Shown: positions 43,921 through 56,868 of the stretch, piece after piece | Numbering within the stretch: position 1 is the stretch's first letter | How the letters are laid out: each line of letters starts with the position of its first letter | Made by a program: the position numbers and the translations under genes | NCBI GenBank assembly: GCA_963082975.1 | Contig: OY720348.1 | Coordinates: 60,952,719-61,016,718, forward strand | DNA: 64,000 nt | Source of the DNA: Labia minor | Lineage: Eukaryota; Arthropoda; Insecta; Dermaptera; Spongiphoridae | Direction: 5' to 3' | Notes under the pieces: model-generated | The model's input: the letters and a program-made list of their open reading frames with translations, nothing else | Databases searched by the model: none | Told to the model about the DNA's origin: nothing

Positions 43921-44182
43921 TAAAGGGATTTATATTAATACACCACATAGTTGTATAATTTATTTATTTAGTTAAATAAATGTACAACGTTTCGACTGCT
44001 TATTCTACAGTCGTTATCAAGCACCGTACACTTGCTCCGACTCAATCAGTCTGCTTGATCAGTCGGAGCAACGGTACTTGATAACGACTACAGAATAGGC
44101 AGTCGAAACGTTGTACATTTATTTAACTAAATAAATAAATTATTCAATTATTTGGTGTATTAATATAAATCCCTTTAATAAA
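43921..44182. repeat. Palindromic foldback repeat (family B, copy 4)
   Basis: A near-perfect palindrome of about 262 bp. AAAGGGATTTATATTAATAC at the left is mirrored by TATTAATATAAATCCCTTT at the right. TACAACGTTTCGACTGCTTA is mirrored by GCAGTCGAAACGTTGTA. It is adjacent to half copy 3. Confidence 0.9.
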
Positions 44183-44449
44183 CAATAACTGATAGGTAAA
44201 AATTCAAAATGAAAAAAGTCCCTGATTCAACTAATCTACAAAAATGGAGGTACTTATAAGGTATACTTTATCTTATTATTATATGTATTTAAAAATGAAC
44301 TAATCTTAAGAATCGTATTAATCTTCTCTCCTTCTTTCTAAATATATTTTTGATGTTCAATAAAAATATAATATTTCTCTCTTGTCTATAGATAATCTTT
44401 CGAACCAAAATCAAATTATAAAATATGAACCCGGTTGTTCATTCCAATA

Positions 44450-45060
44450 AATTTCAGTCTCGCTCGGTGTTCATTATCCAAAGATAAATTATGGTCCACC
44501 TCTGCCATCTACTCTAAAGAGGTAAGCCGATCCATTCTATTTGTCTAGGAGTTTGCAACATTTCCCATTAAGGGTCAACAATTCCATTGAGGTGCATCTG
44601 ACACTACTATATAGGTCCGTTTTTATTTTTAAATTATAAACAATTCAATGCTACTTACGATTTTAAGAACCAACCCAAGTAATTATTTAGAATTTAATTA
44701 ATGTCATCCGTTTAGTTTTTTTTTTATCAACCTCTTCTTCTCCCTTCTTCTTTAAAAAGAAATGGGAAATAATTTTGGATGCGTTTGCGAAAGCGAGTCA
44801 CACGGTTGTTTTATTAATAGTTTCCTTTCTGCATTCATGTTGGCTGTTTGAAACAAATCCAGAAGGCAAGAGAGTCGAATCGTTCATCTCTTAAAATTCG
44901 TTGATCGTGTTTGAAGTCGCGGCCCGAATCTCGATCAGCGAGCGTGACGCGACCTAAACAAGACGGGTCGACGGAAACAAAAGAACGGAACCAGATAGCA
45001 ACAGAATTGACCCTCCCTCTCCTTTACCGTCTCGTCTCCTCTCTCTCAAAGCCATTTTTC
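44450..45060. other. GC-richer, CpG-dense island in the upstream intron
   Basis: No long ORF on either strand and no match to the repeat families here. Between about 44,876 and 44,995 I count nearly twenty CpG dinucleotides in about 120 bases (for example GTCGCGGCCCGAATCTCG), far denser than elsewhere in the window. A pyrimidine tract follows at 45,013-45,045. It could be a regulatory element or an alternative promoter; neither is shown. Confidence 0.35.
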
Positions 45061-45480
45061 TTTTCTGATAACGATGTTTCCATTTAGCAGAAAATAATTA
45101 TACGTCTTTGACTATTCCACTGATAAGACAACAAAAAATAAAAAAATAAACTGCTTTATCGAAATAAACTCTTGGTTTATTCAAATGGAAAGAATATCAA
45201 ATCGAATGGAGATTGCGTTTGATAAAAGGCGTTTACCATGAGGTGAATGAGTGTTTGAGGAATGATAAGAGAAAAATGATTAATCTACTTGGTGGAACAC
45301 ATTGGTTTTCAAATCAAGTCCACTCTTGGTTTTAATGATATTTAAGTAATTTCTATTCAGAATTATCATTATAAATTTTTCAAAATTTTCCCAATGGAAG
45401 GAGTGTATCATGGAGTATTTGTAGAAAAAGAAACCTGATTCACAAATAGAATAAAAGTTTGAACTTAAAAAAATATATAC

Positions 45481-45992
45481 GGTAATTGTTTACAAAAATA
45501 AAAGCTTCATGGATTTGGATAAAACTTTACCAGTGGATTTCTTTTTTAATTTCAAGTGACTTTTAAATTAGGAAATGGTTCGATCACTTATAGTTTCCTA
45601 GATAAAAAATTTTAAAATGTACATATAGATCCATTAACAATAAATTTAGCTACCATGTTTTATTATTTAGCCAACAGAGGGCTTCACTAATTTTCGGTTT
45701 TTCTCAGTTCGGATTAGATATATGAAAATTAAAAAATTATTTAATTAAATATTTTTTTTATATTCACCTAACCGAAAAAAAATCCCGAAAATTAGTGAAT
45801 TAGTCAATAAAACATTATTAAATGGCTGCTAGTTCATAACTAGTTTATCTGTCAACTTTAATAATTTTTATCTCGAAAACTAGAAGAGACCGAGAAATAG
45901 TGCATAAGGGAAGTTTCTTTGAAATTAAAAAAGGAATCCACTGGCAAAGTTTCATCCAAATTCTTGAGGCTTCCCGTTTTGTAAACAATTAT
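45481..45992. mobile_element. Palindromic MITE (family C, copy 4)
   Basis: Left end GGTAATTGTTTACAAAA, right end TTTTGTAAACAATTATT. CTTTACCAGTGGATTTC and its complement AATCCACTGGCAAAG lie in the arms. CCAACAGAGGGCTTC and AACTAGAAGAGACCGAG are family landmarks. Confidence 0.85.
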
Positions 45993-46818
45993 TAAATATA
46001 TGTATTATATATGCATATACATATATATATTATTGTTTAAACAAAATTTCAGATGTTTTTATTGTCAAAACATCATCTTGTCATATGTTATTTATTTAAA
46101 ATTTTAAACATCTTTTCAAGTATTTACTTTATCTCTCTATTATGTATTTAATGAATATAGTTTGTTTTTTTCTAAAACAAATAAATTAATTATTAAATAA
46201 ACTAATTAGTTGATTAACGCAATAAAGCCCATCAAGAAACTAAAATTATTCTCTATTTGTTCAATCACAATTTATAAGACGTAAGTGTCTTTACTCGTAA
46301 ATTTATATATATATATATATTTGCAGTTCAGAATTCATAAATAAATATAGTATTCTACATTATAGCATAATTAATTAAATGTAAAGCTTTAAATAATAAT
46401 AATTTCTTATTTTCTAATATCTCTTATTTTAATAAACTAAATATTTAATATAATTTATACTAATTAAATAATTATATGAATTTATTTATTTTCTTTTAAT
46501 TATTTTTTTTTTCAAAATCCAATTATGATTTTTAATTTTATAATATTAATATATCTAAATCTTTTATTATCACAAAGCTAGTAGATTTACTTTTCTCAAC
46601 CTTTCAATTTTGCAGCTCAGTTTTCAATCATAATTTTAATTGTGTGATTTCTTTTTAGTCAGTTAATCAATTTTTTTTTTTAAATAATATTTTCTCTTGG
46701 ATATTCTCGCGCCCCGACAGATTCAGAATCGCTGTAATATATTATTATTATGTGTATAATGTGTACAAAATTGAAGTTGACGACAAAATGAATAAATATA
46801 AAAAAAAAAAAAAAAAAT

Positions 46819-47233
46819 GAGCTTTGCCCAAGCACAGAACCAACCGACGATTTGAAATATATTAATTTCCAAACAACATTATATATATATATATAAAGTA
46901 TAAAAAAAAATATTTTTCAAAATTGAATTAAAATGATTAAAATATATTATCCTGGATTTTATTTTTAGTTTAATTACTTCTATATTTTAAGTGAAAAATT
47001 TCCGACAATGAATATAAAATTAATTAATTACTTTGTAAACTACCACTTCCGGTTTCTGGATATACACCAAAAGTACATGTCTATACGGATACACAATGGA
47101 CGGACGGACAGAAATCATGTTAAAAATACTTTTTTCTGTTAACAAAATGCATGATTGGTGGAGATATGTAAAAAACTCCACATGTGAAATTTGGTGGGAA
47201 AACAATACCTTCCCTTCCTATCGGCTATCGGTA
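46819..47233 (-). repeat. Family A repeat, copy 4
   Basis: AGCACAGAACCAACCGACGA opens the copy, followed by CACTTCCGGTTTCTGGATAT, a GGACGGACGGACAG run and CCTATCGGCTATCGGTAAAA. It is internally shorter than copies 2 and 3. Confidence 0.7.
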
Positions 47234-47865
47234 AAAATATATTTTTATTTTTAAGAGTCCTTAGAAATGTACAAATGATTTTCTAAAATGATATTAGTAT
47301 AATTGACATCAATAAATTTTCTTTTTATCTTATTAGTTGTTGAAGGAGCTTTTATGCTGTGATTACAATATTCTTAGGTGTTGGAATTTGGGTTATTTCC
47401 AACTCTGGCGCCACAAAACAACAAAAATACCTACGTTTTACATGAGATAAATATCCAACTCAGCAGCATTCACTATAATCATGTCTCTATAAATAATATT
47501 GCATTTTACAAATAGAACCTGTTCAATGTTGTGATAAAAGTAAGGTGAATGGGGATAGTTTCTTCTAAGATGCCGAGCCACTGCATCTTGAATGGCGAAA
47601 AACTCATAAAAATTTATTTTCCTTTACTGCTGGATTATGTTTATTTTATTTATTTATGTTTTTTTTTTGTCGTTGATTTGTTTTTTTTTCTATTTCTTGT
47701 ATTGTCGCCTATACCTTTTCATTTCATTTATGTCGAGGTATTTTACAAGTTGCTAGTGAAAAAAACATGATAAAAAACTTTTTTAATATCATGTATATGA
47801 GAATGAGAGTCAATGTTTTTATTAAATTTACCCGGTCTCTTGTTAAGTTCTTTTTTGTCTGGCAT

Positions 47866-47896
<31 letters not shown>

Positions 47897-49559
47897 AAAT
47901 ACGAATAAAGGGTCGCTTCTTTTGGGGGAAAAATCAATGACAAGAGAAATTAAAGGTTTAATTAACATCAAATCAAACCAAATATTAACATATCAACCAA
48001 ATTCTATTATTTTAAACTATCTCTATCGAACTATTCTCATTCACCTTCATCCATTTCTTGCCCTCTCCTAATTCCCTTACATCTTTATCCCTTCTATAGC
48101 CCATTTTTCCCAATTAAGTTTTAACTTATTCATTAATTTATTTTATTTATATTCCCTAATTGAATTTTAATTTTTTTTTTTCTTTAGCTGATTACAATTT
48201 TATTATTTTTTTTTTTTTGGAGATGGGAGCTAAGAGAAATAAAAAGTACGAATGGGTGGAATTTTTATTTGATTTCTAAAATTAATAATCCATTTGTTTG
48301 ACTTATCAATTGATGGGAGTTTTAAATTTGTTTTTGACGTGGATTGGCCCACTCCTACTCACCTCCCTTCCCCCCCATCCCCTTATCCCGGTCAGATCAC
48401 CCTATCATTTTCTCTCTATCGAAGTGGAATTGATATGAAAGATATAAATATTAAAAATTTCATCCTTCGAAAAGGTAAATTGCGTTTCAGTGAAAGAAAC
48501 CCTTCTCGAATTTGGAATTGCTGTGTCTTCCTCTTACCCCCCCCCCTCCCTCCCCCATTCATTCTTATATATATTAAGACTTCCTATATATCATCCAAAA
48601 AAGAAACTTTTATATATTTGATTGACTCTCAAAAAATTCCCCTGAATTTTGCGACTCAATGAGTTCATAGCCAGAGGCTAAACGAAATGCCACAAGAATT
48701 GTTAAGGAAAGGGAAATAAATATCTTTCTTTTCCAAACAGGCTATATTATAAATATTCTTTTTCGTCACAATTATAAAAAGAGAAAAAAAGGCTGGAAGA
48801 AAAATTAAAGAATTATAAGTAGCAGTATCTATTTCCTAGGATATTTATTCGAAACATTATCAAACAACTCTTTTTTTTTTTTGGAACTCATTTATTATTC
48901 TTCTCAAAAATAATATAAATATTTTCTTTTCAGAAAAAAAAAATATCTTTCTCCTTACGTTATTTATTATGACAAAAAAGAGAAAAATGATACCTATCCC
49001 ATAAAAGGTAAAAATGTATATATTGAGAATACCCAAAGCTCTTTTTATACAAGATATTTAAGAATAGTTATGAGTGATTTAATACAAAGTGAAACAGTTA
49101 AAAACGATCCAGTATTATCGAATGAAACTAAAAACTTTATTGAAATTAGAAATAAATTAAAACAAAAAAAAAAGAGATTCTCCTAAAAGTCGAATTGAAC
49201 ATAATTTAATGTGCAAACATTTAAAATGCAAAATTAAAGCAGATTATAATGATAAAATTATTAAAAAAATTTTGAAATTCACTCATCTATTAAATAAATA
49301 AATAAAAAAAAACTTTTAAAAACACACTTTTATTTAAAATGCACTAAAAAGGAGAAAATAATTTCTTCACACACACCACGATTTCCTTACAATTAATCAT
49401 ATCTAAAAAATGTAAATGTGGGTGCCAAACATGCAGGGAAAAACGCAAATTCTATTTCAAATAGACATAGTTATAAAGTATAGTGGAAAAGGAAATAAAA
49501 AACAGAAAGGTTTGTGCATATACAATGAAATATCCTTTGTATTCTTTTCCTTTCTTTGC
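47234..49559. other. Intron sequence, no gene seen
   Basis: T-rich runs, a (TA)n tract at about 47,872-47,896 and two C-rich tracts near 48,365-48,385 and 48,537-48,556. A 122-codon plus-strand frame at 48,294 is low in complexity (proline/serine and hydrophobic runs) and not called. Confidence 0.5.
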
Positions 49560-49935
49560 ATGTTTTCTAGTTTTTTAATAAACTAGAGACGTCTCAAAGA
49601 GCGATGTTAAGGAGCATCCTAACTATTAGAAGAAAACATAGAATTAAGATTGAATATATATACAAAAAAAACACACAATTACAAAACATAACAAGAGAAA
49701 TTAGGAAAGTAAAAATAAATGGGCAGGTCGACAAAACGACGAAAGATGGACGAAGGTAGTGATGGAATAGTGGCCTATCGAAGGAAAAAGAAAACAAAGA
49801 AGACAACACAAGAGAGTACGACGCTATTAAGAAGTTAATGAGTGAGAAAGAACTGCCAGAAGAAGAGAAATTTGGGAAAAATGTGAGAGGCCTATGCCCA
49901 AAATGGGCCTGATAAATAATTGCCATTTTTTATTT
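49560..49935 (+). repeat. Possible LINE 3' end fragment
   Basis: The segment ends GTGAGAGGCCTATGCCCAAA followed by ATGGGCCTGATAAATAATT, resembling the GAGGCCTATG-type 3' ends of arthropod non-LTR elements. The preceding purine-rich stretch has broken frames with charged residues (KKLMSEKELPEEEKF). Assignment is tentative. Confidence 0.35.
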
Positions 49936-50869
49936 GTATTATGTAAGTAAATAAAAAAAAATTTTTCTTAAACAGCCTTAAATAAATAAATAAATGAGTG
50001 ATTTAAAAAATGGAACATTGAAATTGCGGCATATCACCTTAAAGAAAAACATTCAGATTAATTAATTAAAATAACAAATGGAATGTTGAGAAATGATTGG
50101 GTTTTATTGAAAATGACAATTAGAATGGAGATGCGAAACAACGCCTATTACGTTATTAATGTCACTTTCTCTATAAAGTTGGTTGGTAGCGAGCTTTGTT
50201 TTCAAGTGGCTTCCTCAATGCTAAGTTTTGTCGCATCGGTGCTTAAGATTCATTGAATGATGTGCGGCTGTTGAATATAAGGTTGTTGTTGTTAGTTTGC
50301 TACCAAGTTGTTTGTAATTCATTTAGATCACCAGTTTTAAAGAAATCGTGAGTTCAAGCCACCCTTGTATTCTCTCTTGAACATTTCGGTTTCGAGCAAA
50401 CCTTCGTTTCACCTTCTCCAACCCCTTCACCATCACCCAAACCATCCCCCTCCCCACCCAATGCCAGATCCTTCAGCCTCACATTCGATCAGTTCTGTAT
50501 ACTTCATCAAAATGAAACAAGAATTCGATTTGGCAACTCAAATAACAAGACGAAAACATTTAATCAGTGCGATTGGTATTTTTAGAATCGAAATAGGAGG
50601 GAGGAAGGAGGGGTGAAAATCACTAAAAACAATTGCAAACACACTCAAAGAGAAAATAAAAAAATTAGGTAAAAAAAAAGGAATTGGTACAGAAATGTTA
50701 TAAATAAATAAATTGAAGAAAAAAGGAAGAAAGAGAACAAGAAACAAATTAATTAAAAAATTAATAAAATACAAATAAAAAAAAACAATTTTTAATTTAT
50801 AGTCTATTTCTTTTAAAACTTGGTCTACACTAAAAAGTTTACCTATTATAAATATTTTCCGAAAAATAT

Positions 50870-51003
50870 CTATAAAATTTTAATAATTTTTATTTCGTAA
50901 ACTAGAAGAGACCGAGAAATAATGCATAAGGAAATTAAAAAAGGAATCCACTGGCAAAGTTTCATCCAAATCTCTGAACCTTCCCGTTTTGTAAACAATT
51001 ACC
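50870..51003. mobile_element. Palindromic MITE (family C, half copy 5)
   Basis: Only the right arm: CGTAAACTAGAAGAGACCGA, GGAATCCACTGGCAAAG and TTTTGTAAACAATTACC. Confidence 0.75.
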
Positions 51004-51015
51004 ATATATATATAT

Positions 51016-51084
51016 GTTCCTTCTACAATTCCCATATATATATATATGGGAATTGTATATATATATGGGAATTGTAGAAGGAAC
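51016..51084. repeat. Perfect hairpin next to the MITE end
   Basis: GTTCCTTCTACAATTCCCAT is exactly mirrored by ATGGGAATTGTAGAAGGAAC, with (TA)n and a second ATGGGAATTG between them. Confidence 0.85.
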
Positions 51085-51719
51085 TAATTGAATATAATAG
51101 AATATGTTTCTAAGTATAATAATCTCTTAAAATTATTTATTTTAAATATAAATTTGAAATATACTATATTTTAAAGGATGAAAAATAAAATTCGTAATAT
51201 TATTTAAATTTTTAATTTTTTTTCATACATCTCTCGTTCTCTATGCTTTTATATATATAAGATAATTAAATAAAATAAAAAAAGAGATAACTTGAAATTA
51301 CCAACTTTTTTATTTTTTAATAAAAAATTTTCTATTTGAATTATAAAAATGAGTATATATTCTCATAAAGTGTGTTTATATACTTTAATATATATTATAA
51401 CATATTCTGTCTATTAATTCAAATAGTGTTTTTATTATTTCCCGAGCAAAAGGCTTATTTATTTTTTTTTCCCCTAAAATTATTTGAACAAGGCAGGATT
51501 TATGGATCTCATAAGCTGTCAGCTGAAAAAAGACTTAACAATATGATTTATTTCTTTTCTCTTTGATCGAATAAATGTAAGACTCCATTTAATAGTTTGC
51601 AATTGATCGATCAAGGTTCTCTGGTAGAAGAAAAAAAAAAATAATAATTTGATAAAAATATCGTATCGATTCATATGGCCACACCATTCATGAAGATAAA
51701 ATAGAATAAGAAGGATTTT

Positions 51720-52080
51720 CAGCGAAATTTCAGTATTCTCTCACTGCAGTTACCAATTAAGTTTACTTCAAGATAAAAAAGATTTATAAACAAAAGCCTG
51801 TTTCCATTCTCTTTCTTTAATGACGTAGCGCCGGAGATAGCAACTTTGAAACATAAGCCATGATTATGATTTATGGAGAACAAGACCCCATTCGACTCCA
51901 ACCCGCTGCGCATTCGAGAGATGTTCGTTATTCAAATAGACCCAACGAACTGAGCTTTAAGAATTAACTTGACCCAGATTAGTCGATTTGATGGCATTTG
52001 TCTGTCTCACAATGACAGTCTTATTTATATTTGACTTAAATTCAGAAAATAAATTCATGTCAGGGTGGAAAATGGAGACG
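51720..52080. other. Non-repetitive stretch, no ORF of note
   Basis: Moderately GC-rich sequence with GACGTAGCGCCGGAGATAGC and CCCGCTGCGCATTCGAGAG. A 64-codon minus-strand frame there has no recognisable domain and no flanking plexin-like splice context. Confidence 0.3.
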
Positions 52081-52334
52081 TATTAAAATGGAGAAGAGTG
52101 GGGGCAAAGAAAAAAAAGCACATACACACACACACACATTCAACATCAAATAAAAATTGGTAGTTCCGTTTCAAATCAAGTAATAATATTAAAAAGGAAA
52201 CGAGAAAGAATTTTTTTTTCTTCAATTTTCAAACTCATTAATCATTTTCAAAATTTATTGATTAATGTCTCTTTTATTAAAATTTGATAAAATTCTTATT
52301 TTAAAGAGTACGGGGATATAATCTAATATATAAA

Positions 52335-52432
52335 TTTTCTGTCGTATGTATGTATGTATGTGTTGTCTGAAACATTATGAAGTTAGCTATGTGATGTCTG
52401 TAACATTATGAAGTTAGTTACAAATTCAGTTT
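52335..52432. repeat. Family I repeat, copy 2, with (GTAT)n
   Basis: GTCGTATGTATGTATG and two spaced occurrences of AACATTATGAAGTTAG match the edge of the inverted repeat at 12,844. Confidence 0.5.
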
Positions 52433-53349
52433 AAACTTAAATTGCAACAGGTTCGTCTAGGAATAATAATTTTAAAAAATAAATGTTATAATAAAAAAAA
52501 TCTTCAAATAGTATTATTAATTATTAAATACTTCTATATATATTTTTATAAATATATATATAATTTAAATATATTTATAAACTAGTGAGTTATATTTTGT
52601 GTAAGATAAATAAAGGTTTTAATTTAAATATTTAACGAAGAAAGTTATTGAAGAGTAAGATTGGTTATATACAAAATTCAAAACGCTGTCAATCGAATGC
52701 AAGACACCATTTTGTTTGCTAAGCTTAGGAAATGGTTAGTTACTCTTTGAATCTATTCCATTATAAGCTAACGAATCTACAGATTGGTAGGGTGCTACTT
52801 AATTGCTTACTAAATTTAATTTTATTTATATCCATATACCTAACTAACTATCCTACATCAATATCTATATATCTATATCTATCTCTATATCTATATCTTT
52901 ATATATATATATAGTGGGGGAGAGAGAGAGATTTCCTGTAATTTGTTAATTGATTAGAAATGTATTCAAGTAACTCATGTATAAAGAGAACAGATCAAAT
53001 CATCTGCCTCTGAGCCCGTATATATTCTATTAATTCAATTAACAAATGAACTAGATGAATATATAAGCCTTAATATTTTTGTGTTCCATTGATTATAATT
53101 CGCTTAATGTTTTTAAGTAAATCATCGACTTTTGACATGAAAGAAATAATTTACTTGATTGACTAGTAACAATGTTTTGGTGTGTACAATGTGAGGTGTG
53201 GTCAATGACATTAATGGACGAGGTTAGGTTAAGGGCATTTAAAGATTGAATCCATTGTAGAATTTATAGTTAAAAAAGATGAAATCAAAGAAAATTATAG
53301 TACCTCTATCCATTCCAAAACATTAATAATAGTCATAGAATAATAAGAG

Positions 53350-53776
53350 GATCGGATTGGATGAAACTTTGCCAGTGGATTCCTTTTTAATTCCAAAGAA
53401 ACTTTCCTTATGCAATATTTCCCGGGCTCATCTAGTTTACGAGATAAACATGACAGATAGACTAGTTATGAATGAGAAGCCATTTAATAATCTTTTATTG
53501 ACTAATTCACTAATTATTTAATTAATTAATTTTTAAATTTTTCTGAACTAAAAAAAAAAATATTGAAAATTAATGGAACCCTCTGCTGGTCAAATGAATA
53601 AAACATCGTTGGCTAAATAGAAGATCAATGGATTTTTATGCAAATTTTAATAATTTTAATCCAGTAAACTAAAAGAGACCCGGAAAATTGCATAAGGAAA
53701 GTTTCTTTGGAATTAACAAAGGAATTCACTGGTTTTATACAAATCCATAACATGACAACTAATCTGAACAATTACC
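53350..53776. mobile_element. Palindromic MITE (family C, copy 6)
   Basis: The left part has GGATGAAACTTTGCCAGTGG and the right end CATGACAACTAATCTGAAC then AATTACC. The ACCCTCTGCTGGTCAAATGA block and the TCTAGTTTACGAGATAAAC arm are shared with copies 1-4. Confidence 0.8.
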
Positions 53777-54821
53777 TATATATATGAGGAATTCTTTTAG
53801 TTTAATAATTGCTATAGAATTCTTGATTTATTCCTATCAATTATTTATAATGTTTATAGATAATTTGACAGATGAAAAAAAAAAGATTGATTTATTTGAT
53901 TTAAATTGAATATTTATAATATTATTTTTATCTTTTACAAGTAATTTAGAATTTTTGATGAATAATTTTATTATCAAAAAATGTTTATAGCCTATAATAA
54001 AAAACAGGTCCATTTTACACAGAATAAACATTCCAGGTATATAATATCTATTACGATATAATAATATCAAATTGTACTCAGAGAGATTCTGTTTTTATAA
54101 CTGGGTTTTATTTTCCTTGGAAACTTTTCTTTTTTTTTTTCATCTTGCAATTAATTCTTCAGTTAATCCATTCTAGAGAAAAAAAATAAAGAGAGAATAA
54201 AGAAATGTGGAAAGGAAAAACATTTAAATATTGTTTTGATTTTGACATGAACGACGAAGTTGGAGTGATTTCTTTCATGAATTGTAAATTGAAATTTGTG
54301 TGTGTGTGTATGTGTGTTTGTGGGAGTATATATATTATATTCGGGTACTACGTTGAGAATGGTAATTTTATCTAGATTTTTAAGTATCACGATGCAACAT
54401 AAATACGCCGGTTTATATATATTCATTTTCTTTTACGATGATATTATGCAAATTTTTTTTTTTTTTTTATTTATTTTCACATATCGCTTATTTGCCCTTG
54501 ATTTTCAATTCATAATCTTTAAACGTTTATAATAAAAGAGCTGAAATAGAAACATTCAATAATTCAAAAAAATTATATTTAAATTTATATAATAAATTAA
54601 CACCTGTCATCATAGTCCGGTTAAGATACTTGGAGAATTTTTTTTTTTAAAGCTTAAAAGATATTTATTTATTTTAAATCTCAAAGGAAATAAACTAATT
54701 CAAAATATCATGGGATATATTTTTCAAATAATATGTAATTTGGATTAATATGTTTATATGGTACATTTTTAAAATAAAAATTGAATTTTTAAAAATATTT
54801 ATTGGATTTTGAGATCGTAGA

Positions 54822-55041
54822 TAAGGGGTCGGCAACCTTTTTCAATAGTCGGGCATATTTCTGAAATAATATAACAGGGGTGGCACATTTGGTGATACTT
54901 AGAGCCAAATTGAAAAATCGAAAATGTTTAAGAGCCTGATCACAAAAACGTTTTACCTTTTTTTTGAGTAATAATTTAATACTTAGTAATTTGAATGCGG
55001 GCACTTGAAATGGCTCGCGGGCACATGGTTGCCGACCCGTG
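54822..55041. mobile_element. hAT-type MITE (family F, copy 2)
   Basis: AAGGGGTCGGCAACC at the left is mirrored by GGTTGCCGACCCGTG at the right, with decayed flanking duplications (TCGTAGAT, TCGTATAA). TTTCTGAAATAATATAACAG and GTGATACTTAGAGCC link it to the copy at 2,077. Confidence 0.7.
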
Positions 55042-55397
55042 TCGTATAATATAAATAAACTTATATTAATACTTAATTATATTTTATATATAAAATTCTC
55101 TTGTCACAGTTCTAGAGATGATACTCCTTCAAAACGCCAAGACTATTTTAATGATTTTGTATGTATATTTAGTAAGTAGGAGAAAATAATATATATAATT
55201 ATTAATTTTTATCAATATCTAAAGCCACAAATTAAATTTTTAAAATTTATATCTCCGTTGTTCATAGAATTCAATTATGTGGGAGGGGTTGGTGAATGGT
55301 TTATATAAGCAACCTTTATACAAGCAACTTCTTTTTTTATTTCAAACTTGGGTCTTATATAAGGATCATTGGTCACTTGTCACTGGACACTCGAACA

Positions 55398-55500
55398 GTG
55401 CAGTCGCTTGATAACGATTGCAGAAGTAGCAATCGAAACGTTGTGTATATGTTTGTATTTTTTGAATAAATTTACAATAACAAAGATCAATATGTGGTTT
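55398..55500. repeat. Foldback repeat (family B, half copy 5)
   Basis: One arm with GCTTGATAACGATTGCAGAA and GCAATCGAAACGTTGTG. Confidence 0.65.
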
Positions 55501-56636
55501 AATTTACAAAATTCCGTTATAAATAAAAACAACCACCAAAGCTTTAATAAGTTAATTTCTGTTAATTAGAGTAGTTACTAGAAATTCTGTTAGTTTCTGT
55601 TAATTAATGAATTCATTAATTAATATTTTTGTGCTTTAAATTCAATTTTTTCTTATAAGAAACTTTTTTATTAAAATTGGATCAAATGAGTTGCTTATAT
55701 AGGGCGTTCACTGTATTTAAATAAATATTTACAAAATTTAGAAAATTCAAAATAAATATATTAATATTGTAAATATGTATGTAGGTAAATAATAACCAAG
55801 ACGTATATTTGTATTGCGTCTGCCCTTTTTTTAATTTCAATAAAAGAATGTCAGAAATTTAATAATTTTTATAGGTGATTTGTTTGATTTGTTTTTTTAA
55901 ACATTTTTTTTCTCTCAAAATAATTAATTTATCTTATAATTTTTATATCGAAACTTTTAATGATTTATTTTATTTTTAAAAACAAAACAATTAATTAAGT
56001 GGGTTTTAAGTAAAAAAAAAAAAAAACTTTTGATCCTTTACCAAAAATGTATTTTAATTTTAAACTTTTAAAAAGTTCAATTGATAAAAAAAAATTGGGG
56101 TGGAATACTAAAATTATTATTTTATTAGTTAGAAATTTTAATTTATTTATAGTAAATAAATGAAATTGAAATATTTTAATAAATATTTGATTTTATCATC
56201 GATCAGAAGTATAGATTATATTCAACTGAGGAGAGGAGTTGTTTAAATCAAATAGGTGTTCTGGGGGGTTTGGCAACCTTGACTAGTCAGTCCTTTGTGT
56301 TGCTTTAATAATATATTTTCTACTGATTTAACTGGAAAAAAATCTGAGAACAAGCCAACGAGGGGATGGTTTCAAGCACGGTTTCAGACTACATTTTTTG
56401 GCACTGTATCCAATTTTCATCGGTTCAATTACCATTCCGTTCATAAATTGGTGAGAAGAATTGTCACTAAGTTTTTGTTTTTTTTAAAAAAAAAAAAAAA
56501 AAATTACTCCTATTTCCGTTCTACCTGCGGCACGGTTTATTCAAGGGATGACATTCATAAAAAGTACAATTCAGTGATCTTCAAAACGTTCGTGGAAAAA
56601 TTCACCCCACTGATGAGGAATTTTTGTACAGAAAGG

Positions 56637-56868
56637 TTGTTGATTCGTTATCAATCAATTAGGTGTCCTATGATAAGTAAAAGGGGTCCAATCAACTTAT
56701 ATCTTGATTATTTTGATCGGAGCCGCTACTTTTTATCAAGTAGCTTCCCAATTTTGATCCCGTTATATAAACCTCAACTAGAGAAATTCCCTTGCCAGAA
56801 TTGAACGCGGAACGACGAGAATGTGAACCAACTACGCTACCTCCCACCCTGTGGTGCCTTTTGGAAAT
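56637..56868 (-). repeat. Family H repeat, copy 3
   Basis: TTATCAATCAATTAGGTGTC, TTGATCGGAGCCGCTAC, AACTACGCTACCTCCCACCC and TGTGGTGCC match the minus-oriented copy at 24,296. The B-box region is decayed (CCAGAATTGAACGCGGAAC). Confidence 0.7.

Noticed and set aside
48294-48662. 122-codon plus-strand ORF.
   Set aside because: Low-complexity proline, serine and hydrophobic content from C- and T-rich tracts; no domain and no splice context.
49594-49926. 110-codon minus-strand ORF, hydrophobic.
   Set aside because: Reverse complement of purine-rich sequence that looks like a LINE 3' end; phenylalanine/serine-rich by composition only.
56295-56804. Longest single ORF in the window, 169 codons, plus strand.
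   Set aside because: Its last third is antisense of a family H repeat and its middle has a lysine run from a poly(A) stretch. No recognisable domain, so probably a chance frame.
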